Source of the DNA: Nocardia sp. NRRL S-836
GTDB lineage: Bacteria > Actinomycetota > Actinomycetes > Mycobacteriales > Pseudonocardiaceae
Direction of reading: 5' to 3'
NCBI RefSeq assembly: GCF_001279525.1
Contig: NZ_LGDY01000093.1
Location: forward strand, 1 to 64,000
Length of the DNA stretch: 64,000 nucleotides
Positions 43,231-52,158 of this stretch are shown here, one piece after another. The notes beneath the pieces were generated by a model that saw only the letters and a list, made by a program, of their open reading frames with translations, was not told the origin of the DNA and searched no databases. The position numbers and the translations under genes are program-made. Each line of letters begins with the position of its first letter. The stretch's first letter is position 1.

Positions 43231-44066
43231 CACAGCTCGGCCGCGGCCTCCGCGATCAGCTCCAGCGACTCGCCCTCCCCCAACGCGAGCGCGCTCAACG
43301 CCGTGAACCGCCGAGCGCACCCCTCGGTCTGTGCGGGCTCTTCGACGTACTCGCCCTTGACGAACGTCTCGAAGTAGGCGACGTCGTTGTGCTGCCGGTG
43401 CGCGAAGCTGAGCAACGTGAACGGCGCCCCCATCGCCGGGTGGGCGCCCGCGCTGTGCGGGAGGACGCGCAGCGACACGGTGTCCAGCTCGCTCAGCTCC
43501 ATCAGGTGCAGCAGCTGCGCCTTCATCACGCGCGGCCCGCCGATCACGGGGCGCAGCACCGACTCCGAGCACACCGCCTGCACGGTCAGCGGGTCCCGGC
43601 CGCCGACCCGGCCGGCCCACGCCTCCCGCATCGCCGCCTGCCGCTCGGCCCGCGGCGGGTCGTCGGGCTGCACCACTGCTTTCGCGTAGTCGGCGAGCTG
43701 GAACAGCGTCGGGACGAGATCGGTCGTGAACGTTCGCAACACCGTTGCCTCGAACACAAGATTCGCGAAATCGGCGGCCGGGTCGAACACCGTGACATTG
43801 CCGAGCGCGCGCACCTGTTCCGCATACTGCGCCTGTCGCACCACGGCCTGCCATTCCACGGCCGGTACCTGGTAGACGTATCCGAGCGCCATGATGTCGA
43901 GCACGGCGGACGGTTGCACCGCGTTCTCCATCATGGACAACTTGGCGCTGCTGAAACCCACCCGCTGCCCGGCCTCGGTCAGGCTGAGCTGCCGCTCGTC
44001 CCGCCACCCGGCCAGCTGCCGCCCGATGGCGCGTTCGAGCGTCGTGGCCCGGAAATCCTTCGGCAT
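43230..44066 (-). CDS. XRE-family regulator with DUF5753 domain
   Basis: A 278-residue protein. HTH at residues 8-60 (LERAIGRQLAGWRDERQLSLTEAGQRVGFSSAKLSMMENA), then the DUF5753 domain (VPTLFQLADYAKAVV, VRVLP-like SLRVLPHSAG, FTLLSF, YFETFVKGEYVE). Same family as the gene at 20.5-21.3 kb but divergent from it. Its 3' end is duplicated upstream of the regulator relic. No DUF397 partner is seen; the truncated NB-ARC gene lies upstream in the same direction. Confidence 0.85.
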   Translation of the reverse strand: MPKDFRATTLERAIGRQLAGWRDERQLSLTEAGQRVGFSSAKLSMMENAVQPSAVLDIMALGYVYQVPAVEWQAVVRQAQYAEQVRALGNVTVFDPAADFANLVFEATVLRTFTTDLVPTLFQLADYAKAVVQPDDPPRAERQAAMREAWAGRVGGRDPLTVQAVCSESVLRPVIGGPRVMKAQLLHLMELSELDTVSLRVLPHSAGAHPAMGAPFTLLSFAHRQHNDVAYFETFVKGEYVEEPAQTEGCARRFTALSALALGEGESLELIAEAAAEL

Positions 44067-44158
44067 GCCGCGAAGGATAAGACCGAATCGGATTCCCGAA
44101 TGGGACCACCCGCTGTGGACAACCGTTAAATGGCCGCCTTGTTCGTTCAGCGATGAGC

Positions 44159-44202
44159 AATGGCGTTAGATCGCATAGAACGCCATTAACTTATATGGCG
44201 TT
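44159..44202. terminator. Overlapping hairpins at the 3' end of the short NB-ARC gene
   Basis: AATGGCGTT (44159-44167) pairs with AACGCCATT (44179-44187), giving a 9-bp stem with an 11-base loop at the stop codon of the leftward gene. A third copy, ATGGCGTT at 44195-44202, can pair with the same middle arm, so two mutually exclusive hairpins exist. Confidence 0.5.
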
Positions 44203-44959
44203 TCGCGCGCGCATGAGCACGCACGAGGTCATGGAAGCGGAACGCGTCATCGCCCACCTCCGTCAGCAACGCCTTCTCCACCAGGTCGTCCAGCGCGTCC
44301 TCGACGTCGCACTCCGACTCGCCCGCGATCGCCGCCGCCTCGGGCACGTCGAAGTGCGTTCCCGGATGCCACGCGCACAGGCGGTACAGCCGGGCCTGCC
44401 GTTCCGGGAGCTCCACATAGGACAGGTCGAGCAGGGGCGCGAGGCTGCCGGACTCGTCGGTCAGCGGTTCGAGCTCCACGTGGGCCGCGTCGAGGTCGAG
44501 CTTCGCGCGGCTCGTCACGAGCACCGTGCCGGACGCGGGCAGGAACGGTGCCACCTGGTCGGTGCTGCTCGCGTTGTCCAGCACCAGGGTGATCTTCCGC
44601 TTGCCGACGATCGAGCGGAACGCCGCCGCGCGGTCGGCGGGGGCGACGCCGTCCAGGCGCAGCGCCTGCAGCAGGCGGCCCAGCCGGGCCTCGGCCGGTT
44701 CGCGCACGGTCAGGTCGACGTGGAGCTGGTCGCCGGTGCGGTGGTCGTGCAGCCATTTGAGGACCAGCGCGGTCTTGCCCACTCCCGCGGGGCCGCTGAC
44801 GACCGTCACCCCGTTGGGCCGCAACCGTTCGAGCTCTCTCTCGCGGCCGACGAAGTGCTTGGGCGGGGCAGGTGGCCGGTACTGCGCCGGAATGCCGTGC
44901 GGGCCTCTGAGCCGAAACCCGCCCGCAACCGTCCTACCAGCCAAAACGTCACTCATCAC
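44186..44959 (-). CDS. Short NB-ARC ATPase
   Basis: A 257-residue STAND-type ATPase consisting almost only of the nucleotide-binding module. Walker A GPAGVGKTALVL, Walker B KITLVLDNAS, the sensor VLVTSR, and a winged-helix part (LPERQARLYRLCAWHPG) ending FRFHDLVRAHARAKRHIS. Full-length relatives continue with helical repeats, so it looks truncated, with the end in an AT-rich stretch. The N-terminus has a 35-residue leader (FRLRGPHGIPAQYRPPAPPKHFVGRE) instead of an effector domain. Adjacent GTG and ATG starts (44959, 44956) share a GGAGG. Confidence 0.7.
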   Translation of the reverse strand: MMSDVLAGRTVAGGFRLRGPHGIPAQYRPPAPPKHFVGRERELERLRPNGVTVVSGPAGVGKTALVLKWLHDHRTGDQLHVDLTVREPAEARLGRLLQALRLDGVAPADRAAAFRSIVGKRKITLVLDNASSTDQVAPFLPASGTVLVTSRAKLDLDAAHVELEPLTDESGSLAPLLDLSYVELPERQARLYRLCAWHPGTHFDVPEAAAIAGESECDVEDALDDLVEKALLTEVGDDAFRFHDLVRAHARAKRHIS

Positions 44960-45007
44960 CCGTAACCTCCCCGAGCAGATGAAGCTACGGTCTTTCCCCC
45001 GCTTACA

Positions 45008-45322
45008 TCAGACGGCCATAGAGTGATCGCACGCGAGCGCTGCTCCGGTGGTGGAGGTCGCGGTCTTCACCTGACGGCCGTTGATGATGATCTTGCAGGT
45101 CAGTTCGCCGTGCACGCCCTCCAGCCGCACGACGACCCGTCCCTTGCGCGCGCCCGTGCGTTGCCACGGCACGTCGGGGTTCCTGAGCGTCCGCTCCTCC
45201 TCGCCGGGGACCGTGTAGGTGAGCCGGTCGGCCGTACCCGGCCCCTCGACGACGAGCCGGATGTCGGTGCTCACCGCGCAGCCGCACAACACCAGCAGCA
45301 ACGCGGCGAGCACGGTTCTCAT
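45008..45322 (-). CDS. MmpS-like small lipoprotein
   Basis: A 104-residue exported protein with lipoprotein signal (MRTVLAALLLVLCGCAVS; the cysteine of LCGC would be lipidated). The mature part (EGPGTADRLTYTVPGEEE, VPWQRTGA, LTCKIIINGRQVKTATS) resembles the beta-sandwich of actinobacterial MmpS proteins, with two cysteines that may pair. MmpS proteins usually assist RND exporters; no MmpL partner is here, so it may be a stand-alone member. Confidence 0.65.
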   Translation of the reverse strand: MRTVLAALLLVLCGCAVSTDIRLVVEGPGTADRLTYTVPGEEERTLRNPDVPWQRTGARKGRVVVRLEGVHGELTCKIIINGRQVKTATSTTGAALACDHSMAV

Positions 45323-45389
45323 GTCCCGGAACGGTAGGAAACACGGCCGTGCGTGGGCATCAGCCTGAAGGCTCGACCAGGATCAGCCG

Positions 45390-46841
45390 TCAGGCTGACA
45401 ACTGACCGGCCTGCAGCGCGAGGAACAGGTCGACGCGCACCTCGAACTCCGCCAGGTCGACGCCGAGCAGCTCCTCCACCCGGCCCACCCGGTACCTCAG
45501 CGTGTTCACGTGCACGTGCAGCTTCTGCGCCGCCGCGGTCCACGACCCGCCGCGGTCCAGGAACACCCTGAGCGTCCCGACCAGGTCGGAGCCGTGTTCG
45601 GCGTCGTAGTCGAGCACCGGCCCGAGGAGCCTGCGCCGCAACGACGTCCGCAGCTCCTCCGGCACGCCCGCGAGGAGCAGCTGGTGCAGCGCGATCTCCT
45701 CGCCCGCGACCACGCACGTGCGGCCGCCGCGGCGTTCGCCGAGCCTGCGGGCGTGGGCCGCCTCCTCCGCCGCGCCGCGCAGGCCGCGTGCGGTGACCGG
45801 CGAGCTGATCCCGACGAGCACCCGTGACGAGCCGAGGCCCGGCTCCATGACCTTGAGCGCCGTGCGGACCTCGTCGGGCACCGAGTCGTCGGCTTTCGCG
45901 ATGGCGTAGACGGTGTCGCCGGCCGCGGTGACGAGCGCCCGCGGCAGCGCCTCCTCCAGCACGGCGGTGGCGAGGTCGGTGCGCTGGTCGTTGGTGACGG
46001 CGCTGACGACGCGCAGCCGGGCGTGCTCCAGACCGGCGGCGGCGAGGCGGGAGTCGAGGTCGGCCGAGGCGTGCAGGACGGCGGTGAGCAACGGCGCGGC
46101 GGTGCGGTTCTCGATCTGGCGGCCCTGGGCCTGGCGGAGGCGTTCGAGCGCGACGAGGCTCGCGAGCTCGGCGGCGGCCTCGTGCTGGGGTTCGCCCGCT
46201 ACCACGAGGACCCAGCTCGTGAGCCGGTTGCCACCGCGTTCGGAGACCGGCACGAGCGTGGTGCCCCTGATCGTCTTCGGCAACCGGTCGGCCTGCAGGA
46301 ACTCCTTCACCAGGTTCACCCGGCCGGGCAGCTCGCCGCCCGCGACGACCCGGCCGGTGGTCGAGAGCACCCAGCACGGCGCGCCGAGCTCGTGGCTGCC
46401 CGCCAGCAGCAGTGCGGGCAGGCCGGCGCCCTCCGCGACGACGGTGAGCAGGCGGCGGTGACGGCTCAGCCCGACGAGCTCGGCCGAGACGCGTTCGGTG
46501 ATCGTCGCGAACGACAGGTCGACGGGGACTTCGAGCAACGGCACGTGGTGGCGTTCGCAGGCGGTCACGAGGTCGGGCGGGAGGTGGTCGTGGTGGGGCT
46601 CGCTCGCGGCCAGGCCCGCCACGTTCGCGGCGGCCAGTGAGCGGACGAACGTCTCGGAGTCCTGCGGGCCGTGGTGCCACAACAGGCCGGACAGCACCAG
46701 CTCACCGCCGGAGAGGTACCGGCTGGGGTCGGGCAGCTCGGTTCCGTACACGCGGGTCACCGCGCGGTCGAGCTGGTCCGCACCGGTCTGCAGGCTCAGC
46801 CGCAGTTCCGTCATGCCGAGCAACGTCCGCAGCAGCAACAT
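45390..46841 (-). CDS. pucR: PucR-family regulator of purine catabolism
   Basis: A 483-residue regulator with PucR domain (residues 5-120, SGGELVLSGL, AGLAASEPHHDHLPPDLV), a central region, and the C-terminal HTH_30 (FLDRGGSWTAAAQKLHVHVNTLRYRVGRVEELLG). The ATG at 46841 is preferred to a TTG six codons upstream. It is divergent from the purine operon beginning with HIU hydrolase and should be its regulator. It differs clearly from the first PucR protein at 5.4-7.0 kb. Confidence 0.88.
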   Translation of the reverse strand: MLLLRTLLGMTELRLSLQTGADQLDRAVTRVYGTELPDPSRYLSGGELVLSGLLWHHGPQDSETFVRSLAAANVAGLAASEPHHDHLPPDLVTACERHHVPLLEVPVDLSFATITERVSAELVGLSRHRRLLTVVAEGAGLPALLLAGSHELGAPCWVLSTTGRVVAGGELPGRVNLVKEFLQADRLPKTIRGTTLVPVSERGGNRLTSWVLVVAGEPQHEAAAELASLVALERLRQAQGRQIENRTAAPLLTAVLHASADLDSRLAAAGLEHARLRVVSAVTNDQRTDLATAVLEEALPRALVTAAGDTVYAIAKADDSVPDEVRTALKVMEPGLGSSRVLVGISSPVTARGLRGAAEEAAHARRLGERRGGRTCVVAGEEIALHQLLLAGVPEELRTSLRRRLLGPVLDYDAEHGSDLVGTLRVFLDRGGSWTAAAQKLHVHVNTLRYRVGRVEELLGVDLAEFEVRVDLFLALQAGQLSA

Positions 46842-46866
46842 GGGGTCACTCTCGTCCAATCGTGTT

Positions 46867-46899
46867 TGTAGGAAAGCACAAATTCGTTACGTGTAGGAA
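46867..46899. promoter_or_regulatory. Direct repeat in the pucR/uraH promoter region
   Basis: The octamer TGTAGGAA occurs at 46867-46874 and 46892-46899, 25 bp apart, in the 137-bp gap between pucR and uraH. Both copies lie in the most AT-rich part of the gap. Spacing near 2.5 helical turns and the location suggest regulator half-sites, most simply for PucR. Confidence 0.4.
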
Positions 46900-46978
46900 C
46901 CTCCTCATTCATGTGTCACGCCGTAGAGACCCGCACGTCCGAGTCTGTGTACTGGCTCACAACCAGATGGGAGGGCGA

Positions 46979-47281
46979 GTGACGATCTCCACGCACGTGC
47001 TGGACGCCGCACGCGGCAGGCCGTTCGCGGGCATCACCGTGTCGCTGCAACGCCGCGACGGGACCGAGGTGGGCTCCGCGCGGACGAACGCCGACGGCCG
47101 GATCACCGGATGGGGTGACGGTCTGGAGGCCGGGGTCTACCGGCTGGTGTTCGACACGGCGCAGGCCGCGCCGTTCTTCCCCGAGGTCGTGCTCACCTTC
47201 GACTACTCCGACCCGGCGCAGCACTACCACGTGCCCCTGCTCCTCTCGCCGTTCGCCTACTCCACCTACCGAGGTAGCTGA
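46979..47281 (+). CDS. uraH: 5-hydroxyisourate hydrolase
   Basis: A 100-residue transthyretin-related protein. The N-terminal signature VTISTHVLDAARGRPFAGI and the C-terminal YRGS tetrapeptide are both intact. It hydrolyses 5-hydroxyisourate, the product of uricase, to OHCU. The GTG at 46979 follows GGGAGGGCGA. It is the first gene of the purine operon, two bases before the xanthine dehydrogenase FAD subunit. Uricase and OHCU decarboxylase, its usual neighbours, are missing here. Confidence 0.93.
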   Translation: MTISTHVLDAARGRPFAGITVSLQRRDGTEVGSARTNADGRITGWGDGLEAGVYRLVFDTAQAAPFFPEVVLTFDYSDPAQHYHVPLLLSPFAYSTYRGS

Positions 47282-47283
47282 CG

Positions 47284-48156
47284 ATGGACTTCCTCCGACC
47301 CTCCACGCTCGCCGAAGCGCTGGAGCTGAAGGCCGCGCGTCCCGAGGCCGTGCCGATCGCCGGTGGCACGGACGTGATGGTGGAGCTGAACTTCGACCAC
47401 CGCAGGCCGGCCGCGCTGCTCGACCTGACCCGGATCGAGGAGCTGCGCACGGTCGAACGGGCGCGGATCGGCTCGGGCGTGCCGTACGCGCGGATCATCG
47501 GCGAGCTCGGTGACGTGCACCCCGGCCTCGCGATGGCGTCGCGGACCGTCGGGTCGCCGCAGATCCGCAACCGCGGCACGGTCGGCGGCAACCTGGGCGC
47601 CGCCTCCCCCGCCGGGGACACGCACCCGGTGCTGCTGGCGTCGGACGCGGTCATCGAGGTGGCCTCCACACGCGGCACGCGGATGATCCCGGCCGCCGAC
47701 TTCTACGTCGGGGTCAAGCGCAACGCGCTGGAACCGGACGAACTGATCGTGGCCGTGCACCTGGCGCCTGCCAAGGGGCCACAGCAGTTCTCCAAGGTCG
47801 GCACGCGCAACGCCATGGTGATCGCGGTGTGCTCGTTCGCGCTCTCGCTGCACCCGGCGGAGAACCGGGTGGGGGCGGCGGTCGGGTCGGCGGCGCCGAC
47901 GCCGCGGCGGGCGCACGAGGCCGAGGAGTTCCTGGCCGGCGAGCTGGACTTCGCCTCCCCCGCGCCGTTGCTGGACTCGGTGAAGCGGCGGTTCGGCGAG
48001 CTGGTGGCGTCGGCGGCGGCGCCGATCGACGACGTGCGCGGGTCGGCGGAGTACCGCAGGCACGCGCTGGCCGTCATGGCGCGCAGGACGCTCGGGTGGG
48101 CTTGGCAGGAACTTCGTGCCGGAAACGATGAGGACCGGGAGCAGCCATGCGCGTGA
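47284..48156 (+). CDS. Xanthine dehydrogenase FAD-binding subunit
   Basis: A 290-residue FAD subunit of the molybdenum hydroxylase family. FAD motifs AGGTDVMVEL and TVGGNLGAASPAGDT are intact, and a CO-dehydrogenase-type C-terminal domain follows. It passes electrons from the iron-sulfur subunit to NAD or another acceptor. It overlaps the 2Fe-2S gene by 10 bp. Confidence 0.92.
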   Translation: MDFLRPSTLAEALELKAARPEAVPIAGGTDVMVELNFDHRRPAALLDLTRIEELRTVERARIGSGVPYARIIGELGDVHPGLAMASRTVGSPQIRNRGTVGGNLGAASPAGDTHPVLLASDAVIEVASTRGTRMIPAADFYVGVKRNALEPDELIVAVHLAPAKGPQQFSKVGTRNAMVIAVCSFALSLHPAENRVGAAVGSAAPTPRRAHEAEEFLAGELDFASPAPLLDSVKRRFGELVASAAAPIDDVRGSAEYRRHALAVMARRTLGWAWQELRAGNDEDREQPCA

Positions 48157-48608
48157 ACGTGACGGTCAACGGCGAGCAGCGCCAGGCCGACGACGTGTGG
48201 GAGGGCGAGTCGCTGCTGTTCGTGCTGCGCGAGCGGCTCGGGCTGCCCGGCTCGAAGAACGCCTGCGAGCAGGGCGAGTGCGGTTCGTGCACGGTGTACC
48301 TGGACGACGTGCCGGTGTGCGCGTGCCTGGTCGCCGCGGGGCAGGCGCAGGACCGCGAGGTGCGCACGGTCGAGGGGCTCGCCGACGGTGACCGGCTCGA
48401 CCCGGTGCAGGAGGCGTTCGTCGAGGCAGGCGCGGTGCAGTGCGGGTTCTGCACGCCCGGTCTCGTGGTGGCGGCGCACGACCTGCTGGAGCGGGTGCCC
48501 GCGCCGTCGGACCCGGAGATCCGGGAGGCGCTGGCCGGGAACCTGTGCCGCTGCACGGGGTACGAGAAGATCCTGGACGCCGTGCGGCTCGCGGCGGCAC
48601 GCCGATGA
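48147..48608 (+). CDS. Xanthine dehydrogenase 2Fe-2S subunit
   Basis: A 153-residue subunit with both [2Fe-2S] clusters: plant-type CEQGECGSCTVYLDDVPVCAC and the C-terminal QCGFCTPG/LCRCTGY cluster. It connects the molybdenum and FAD subunits. Its stop overlaps the amidohydrolase start (ATGA). Confidence 0.94.
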   Translation: MRVNVTVNGEQRQADDVWEGESLLFVLRERLGLPGSKNACEQGECGSCTVYLDDVPVCACLVAAGQAQDREVRTVEGLADGDRLDPVQEAFVEAGAVQCGFCTPGLVVAAHDLLERVPAPSDPEIREALAGNLCRCTGYEKILDAVRLAAARR

Positions 48609-49957
48609 TCGTCCTGGACCGCTGCGCGGTGTCCACGGTGGACTCGGCAGGGACCGAGCACCGCTCCGGCCACGTCGTGGTCGACGGCGGCCGGATCGTC
48701 TCGGTCGGCCCCGGCCCCGCGCCTGCGCCCGCCGGGCCGCACACGTACGTCGACGCGTCGTCGTGCCTGGTCACGCCGGGGCTGATCAACACCCACCACC
48801 ACCTCTACCAGTGGGCCACGCGCGGGCTCGCGACCGACGCCACCCTGTTCGAGTGGCTGACCGCGCTGTACCCGGTGTGGCGCGGGCTGGACGACACCGT
48901 CACGCACGCGGCGGCCTCGGCCGGCCTGGCGAAGCTCGCGCTCACGGGCTGCACGCTCGCCGCCGACCACCACTACGTGTTCCCGTCCGGTGGCGGGGAC
49001 GTGTTCGACGCGCTGGTGTCGGCCGGGCGGCGGATCGGCATCCGGCTGGAGGCGATCCGCGGGTCGATGGACCGCGGCCAGTCCTCCGGCGGGCTGCCGC
49101 CGGACAACCTGGTCGAGGAGACCGAGGCCGCGCTCGTCGCGACCGAGCAGGCGATCCGCGACCACCACTCCACGGCCGATGACGCTTTGGTCCGCGTGGC
49201 GGTGGGGCCGTGTTCGCCGTTCTCGGTGTCGAAGGAGCTGATGACCGGTGCCGCCGCCCTGGCGCGCCGGCACGGGGTCCGCCTGCACACCCACCTCGCC
49301 GAGACGCTGGACGAGGGGGAGCAGTGCCGGGCGGAGAACGGGTGCACGCCGACGGAGTACGCCGAGCAGCTCGGCTGGCTCGGGCCGGACGTGTGGCTCG
49401 CGCACACCGTCCACCTCGACGCCGCGGCGGTGAAGCGGCTGGGGGCGACCTCGACGGGCTCCGCGCACTGCCCGACGTCCAACGGGCGGCTGGGCACCGG
49501 CATCGCGCCCGTGCGCGACCTGCTGGACGCGGGCGCCCCGGTCGGGCTCGGCGTCGACGGCGCCGCGTCCAACGAGGACGGTGGGCTGGTCGTGGAGCTG
49601 CGTTCGGCGCTGTACCAGGCACGTCAGCGCGGTGGGCCGGGCGCGATGGACGCCCGCACGGCGCTGTGGATGGCCACGATGGGCGGGGCCAGGGTGCTGG
49701 GCCGTGACGACGCGCTGGGCTCGGTCGAGCCCGGCAAGCTCGCCGACCTCGCCGTGTGGGACCTGTCCGGTCTGGACCACGCGGGGATCGCGGACCCGGT
49801 GGCCGCACTGGTCCTCGGCTCTCCCCCGCCGTTGAAGCTGCTGCTCGTGGGCGGTGAGGTCGTGGTGCGGGACGGGGTCCTGCGGACGGCACCGACCGGC
49901 GAGCTGGCCCGTGACCTCGCCACCGCCAGTGCGAAGCTCCAGGAGGCTGCGCGATGA
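48605..49957 (+). CDS. 8-Oxoguanine deaminase-type amidohydrolase
   Basis: A 450-residue amidohydrolase of the ATZ/TRZ group. Metal motif LINTHHHLYQWATRG, then THLAETLDEGEQCR, and GVDGAASNEDGG with the metal aspartate. The start DRCAVSTVDSAGTEHRSGHVVVDGGRIVSVG is typical of actinobacterial enzymes annotated as 8-oxoguanine deaminase, which give urate directly. It is inserted between the small and large xanthine dehydrogenase genes, overlapping both, so substrate flow guanine/8-oxoguanine to urate is likely. Hydroxyatrazine-type activity is an alternative. Confidence 0.85.
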   Translation: MIVLDRCAVSTVDSAGTEHRSGHVVVDGGRIVSVGPGPAPAPAGPHTYVDASSCLVTPGLINTHHHLYQWATRGLATDATLFEWLTALYPVWRGLDDTVTHAAASAGLAKLALTGCTLAADHHYVFPSGGGDVFDALVSAGRRIGIRLEAIRGSMDRGQSSGGLPPDNLVEETEAALVATEQAIRDHHSTADDALVRVAVGPCSPFSVSKELMTGAAALARRHGVRLHTHLAETLDEGEQCRAENGCTPTEYAEQLGWLGPDVWLAHTVHLDAAAVKRLGATSTGSAHCPTSNGRLGTGIAPVRDLLDAGAPVGLGVDGAASNEDGGLVVELRSALYQARQRGGPGAMDARTALWMATMGGARVLGRDDALGSVEPGKLADLAVWDLSGLDHAGIADPVAALVLGSPPPLKLLLVGGEVVVRDGVLRTAPTGELARDLATASAKLQEAAR

Positions 49958-52140
49958 CCCTCACCCCCGCCGAACTGACCTCCGCGGTGTCGGGTGGCAT
50001 CGGGACGTCACCGCAACGCCCCGACGGCAACCTCAAGGTGCGCGGTGAGTTCGCGTACGCGTCGGACCTGTGGCACGAGGACATGATCTGGGGCGCGACG
50101 TTGCGCTCACCGCACCCGTACGCCCGGATCGTGTCGGTGGACCTGACCGAGGCGCTGAAGGTGCCGGGCGTGTACGCGGTGCTGACGCACTCGGACGTGC
50201 CGGGCCGCAACCTGTACGGCCTGGAGCACAAGGACCAGCCGGTGCTGGCCGTGGACGTCGTGCGGTACCAGGGTGAACCGGTCGCGCTGGTCGGCGCGGA
50301 CCACCCGGAGACCGCGCTGCGGGCGATGAAGAAGATCGTCGTCACCTACGACGTGCTCGAACCCGTGGTGGACATGGAAACCGCGGTCGACGACACGCCG
50401 TTGCACCCCGGCGGGAACCTGGTGCGGCACGTGCCGATCCGGCGCGGCTCGCAGGACGTCACGGCCGACGTCGTGGTGACCGGGCGGTACGAGGTCGGGA
50501 TGCAGGACCAGGCGTTCCTCGGGCCGGAGTCCGGGCTCGCGGTGCCGGCGGCGGACGGGTCGGTCGACCTGTACATCGCCACGCAGTGGCTGCACGTCGA
50601 CCGCTCGCAGGTGGCGTCGGCGCTGGGGCTGCCGGAGGAGAAGGTGCGGCTGACGCTGTCCGGTGTCGGCGGTGCGTTCGGCGGCCGCGAGGACCTGTCG
50701 ATGCAGGTGCACGCCTGTCTGCTGGCGCTGCACACCGGCAAGCCGGTCAAGATGGTCTACAACCGCGAGGAGTCGTTCTACGGGCACGTGCACCGGCATC
50801 CGGCCGTCCTGTACTACGAGCACGGCGCCGACCGCACGGGCAAGCTGGTCTACGTCCGCACGAAGATGTACCTGGACGGCGGCGCCTACGCGTCCTCGAC
50901 TCCGGCGGTCGTGGCGAACGCGGCGACGCTGGGCGTCGGCCCGTACGAGGTCGACAACGTGACGGTCGACGCTTACGGCGTCTACACGAACAACCCGCCC
51001 TGCGGCGCGATGCGTGGTTTCGGTGCCGTGCAGGCGGGTTTCGCCTATGAGTCCCAAATGGACAAACTGGCCGAGGCGCTGGGGATGTCCCCGGTGGACG
51101 TGCGCGTGCGCAACGCGATGACCGAGGGCTCGGTGATGCCGACCGGGCAGGTGGTCGACTCCGCGGCACCGGTCGCGCAGCTGCTGAAACTGGTGCAGGA
51201 CAAGCCGTTGCCGGCCGGGATGTCGTCCGACATCCGCGAGCTGCCCGGCGGTGTCTCGAACACCACGCACGGCGAGGGTGTCGTGCGCGGCGTCGGCTAT
51301 GCCGTCGGCATCAAGAACATCTGCTTCTCCGAGGGCTACGACGACTACTCCACGGCACGGGTGCGCGTCTCGATGGTCAACGGAGAGCTGGTCGCCGCCG
51401 TGCACACCGCCGCGTGCGAGGTCGGCCAGGGCCTGGTGACGATCATGCAGCAGATCGTGCGGACCGAGCTCGGCATCGAGACCGTGACCGTGCTGCCGAT
51501 GGACACCTCGATCGGCAACGGCGGCTCCACCTCCGCCTCCCGCCAGACGTACGTGACCGGTGGCGCGGTGCGGGCCGCGTGCCTGGCCGTGCGCGAGCGG
51601 CTGAACGACCGTTCGGACATCGGCGACGAGGTGATCGACGAGACGGTCGAGTGGCGGCACCGCGCCACCGAAGCGCTCGACCCGGCCACCGGGCAGGGCA
51701 ACGCGCACGTGCAGTACGGGTTCGCCGCCCACCGCGCCGTCGTGGACGTGGACGTCGACCTCGGACTGGTGCGCGTGGTGGCGCTGGACTGCGCCCAGGA
51801 CGTGGGCAAGGCGCTGAACCCGCAGGCCGTCGTCGGGCAGATCCAGGGCGGTTCGGCGCAGGGCCTCGGCCTCGCCGTGATGGAGGAGATCCAGACCACG
51901 GGCGGAAAGGTGCGCAACCCGTCGTTCACCGACTACCTGATCCCGACCGTGCTCGACATGCCGCCGATGAGCATCGACGTGCTCGAACTGGCCGACCCGC
52001 ACGCCCCCTACGGCATCCGCGGCGTCGGCGAACCGCCCACCATCTCGTCGACCCCGGCGATCGTGGCGGCGATCCGCGCGGCGACCGGCCTGGCGCTCAC
52101 CCGCGTCCCGGTCCGCCCGGAACACCTCACCGGTACCTGA
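49954..52140 (+). CDS. Xanthine dehydrogenase molybdopterin-binding subunit
   Basis: A 728-residue large subunit. The N-terminal small domain (RGEFAYASDLWHEDMIWGATLRSPHPYARI) is followed by the molybdenum cofactor domain with GGAFGGREDL, RGFGAVQAGFAYES, GQGLVTIMQQI and the catalytic glutamate in GVGEPPTI. It oxidises hypoxanthine and xanthine to urate. Coupled to the preceding gene through a 4-bp overlap. Confidence 0.93.
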   Translation: MTLTPAELTSAVSGGIGTSPQRPDGNLKVRGEFAYASDLWHEDMIWGATLRSPHPYARIVSVDLTEALKVPGVYAVLTHSDVPGRNLYGLEHKDQPVLAVDVVRYQGEPVALVGADHPETALRAMKKIVVTYDVLEPVVDMETAVDDTPLHPGGNLVRHVPIRRGSQDVTADVVVTGRYEVGMQDQAFLGPESGLAVPAADGSVDLYIATQWLHVDRSQVASALGLPEEKVRLTLSGVGGAFGGREDLSMQVHACLLALHTGKPVKMVYNREESFYGHVHRHPAVLYYEHGADRTGKLVYVRTKMYLDGGAYASSTPAVVANAATLGVGPYEVDNVTVDAYGVYTNNPPCGAMRGFGAVQAGFAYESQMDKLAEALGMSPVDVRVRNAMTEGSVMPTGQVVDSAAPVAQLLKLVQDKPLPAGMSSDIRELPGGVSNTTHGEGVVRGVGYAVGIKNICFSEGYDDYSTARVRVSMVNGELVAAVHTAACEVGQGLVTIMQQIVRTELGIETVTVLPMDTSIGNGGSTSASRQTYVTGGAVRAACLAVRERLNDRSDIGDEVIDETVEWRHRATEALDPATGQGNAHVQYGFAAHRAVVDVDVDLGLVRVVALDCAQDVGKALNPQAVVGQIQGGSAQGLGLAVMEEIQTTGGKVRNPSFTDYLIPTVLDMPPMSIDVLELADPHAPYGIRGVGEPPTISSTPAIVAAIRAATGLALTRVPVRPEHLTGT

Positions 52141-52158
52141 CTCCTGGAGCTCCCCGCT

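Noticed and set aside
48074..49780. Long minus-strand frame opposite the amidohydrolase
   Set aside because: Shadow of the purine operon genes, which carry intact metal-binding motifs.
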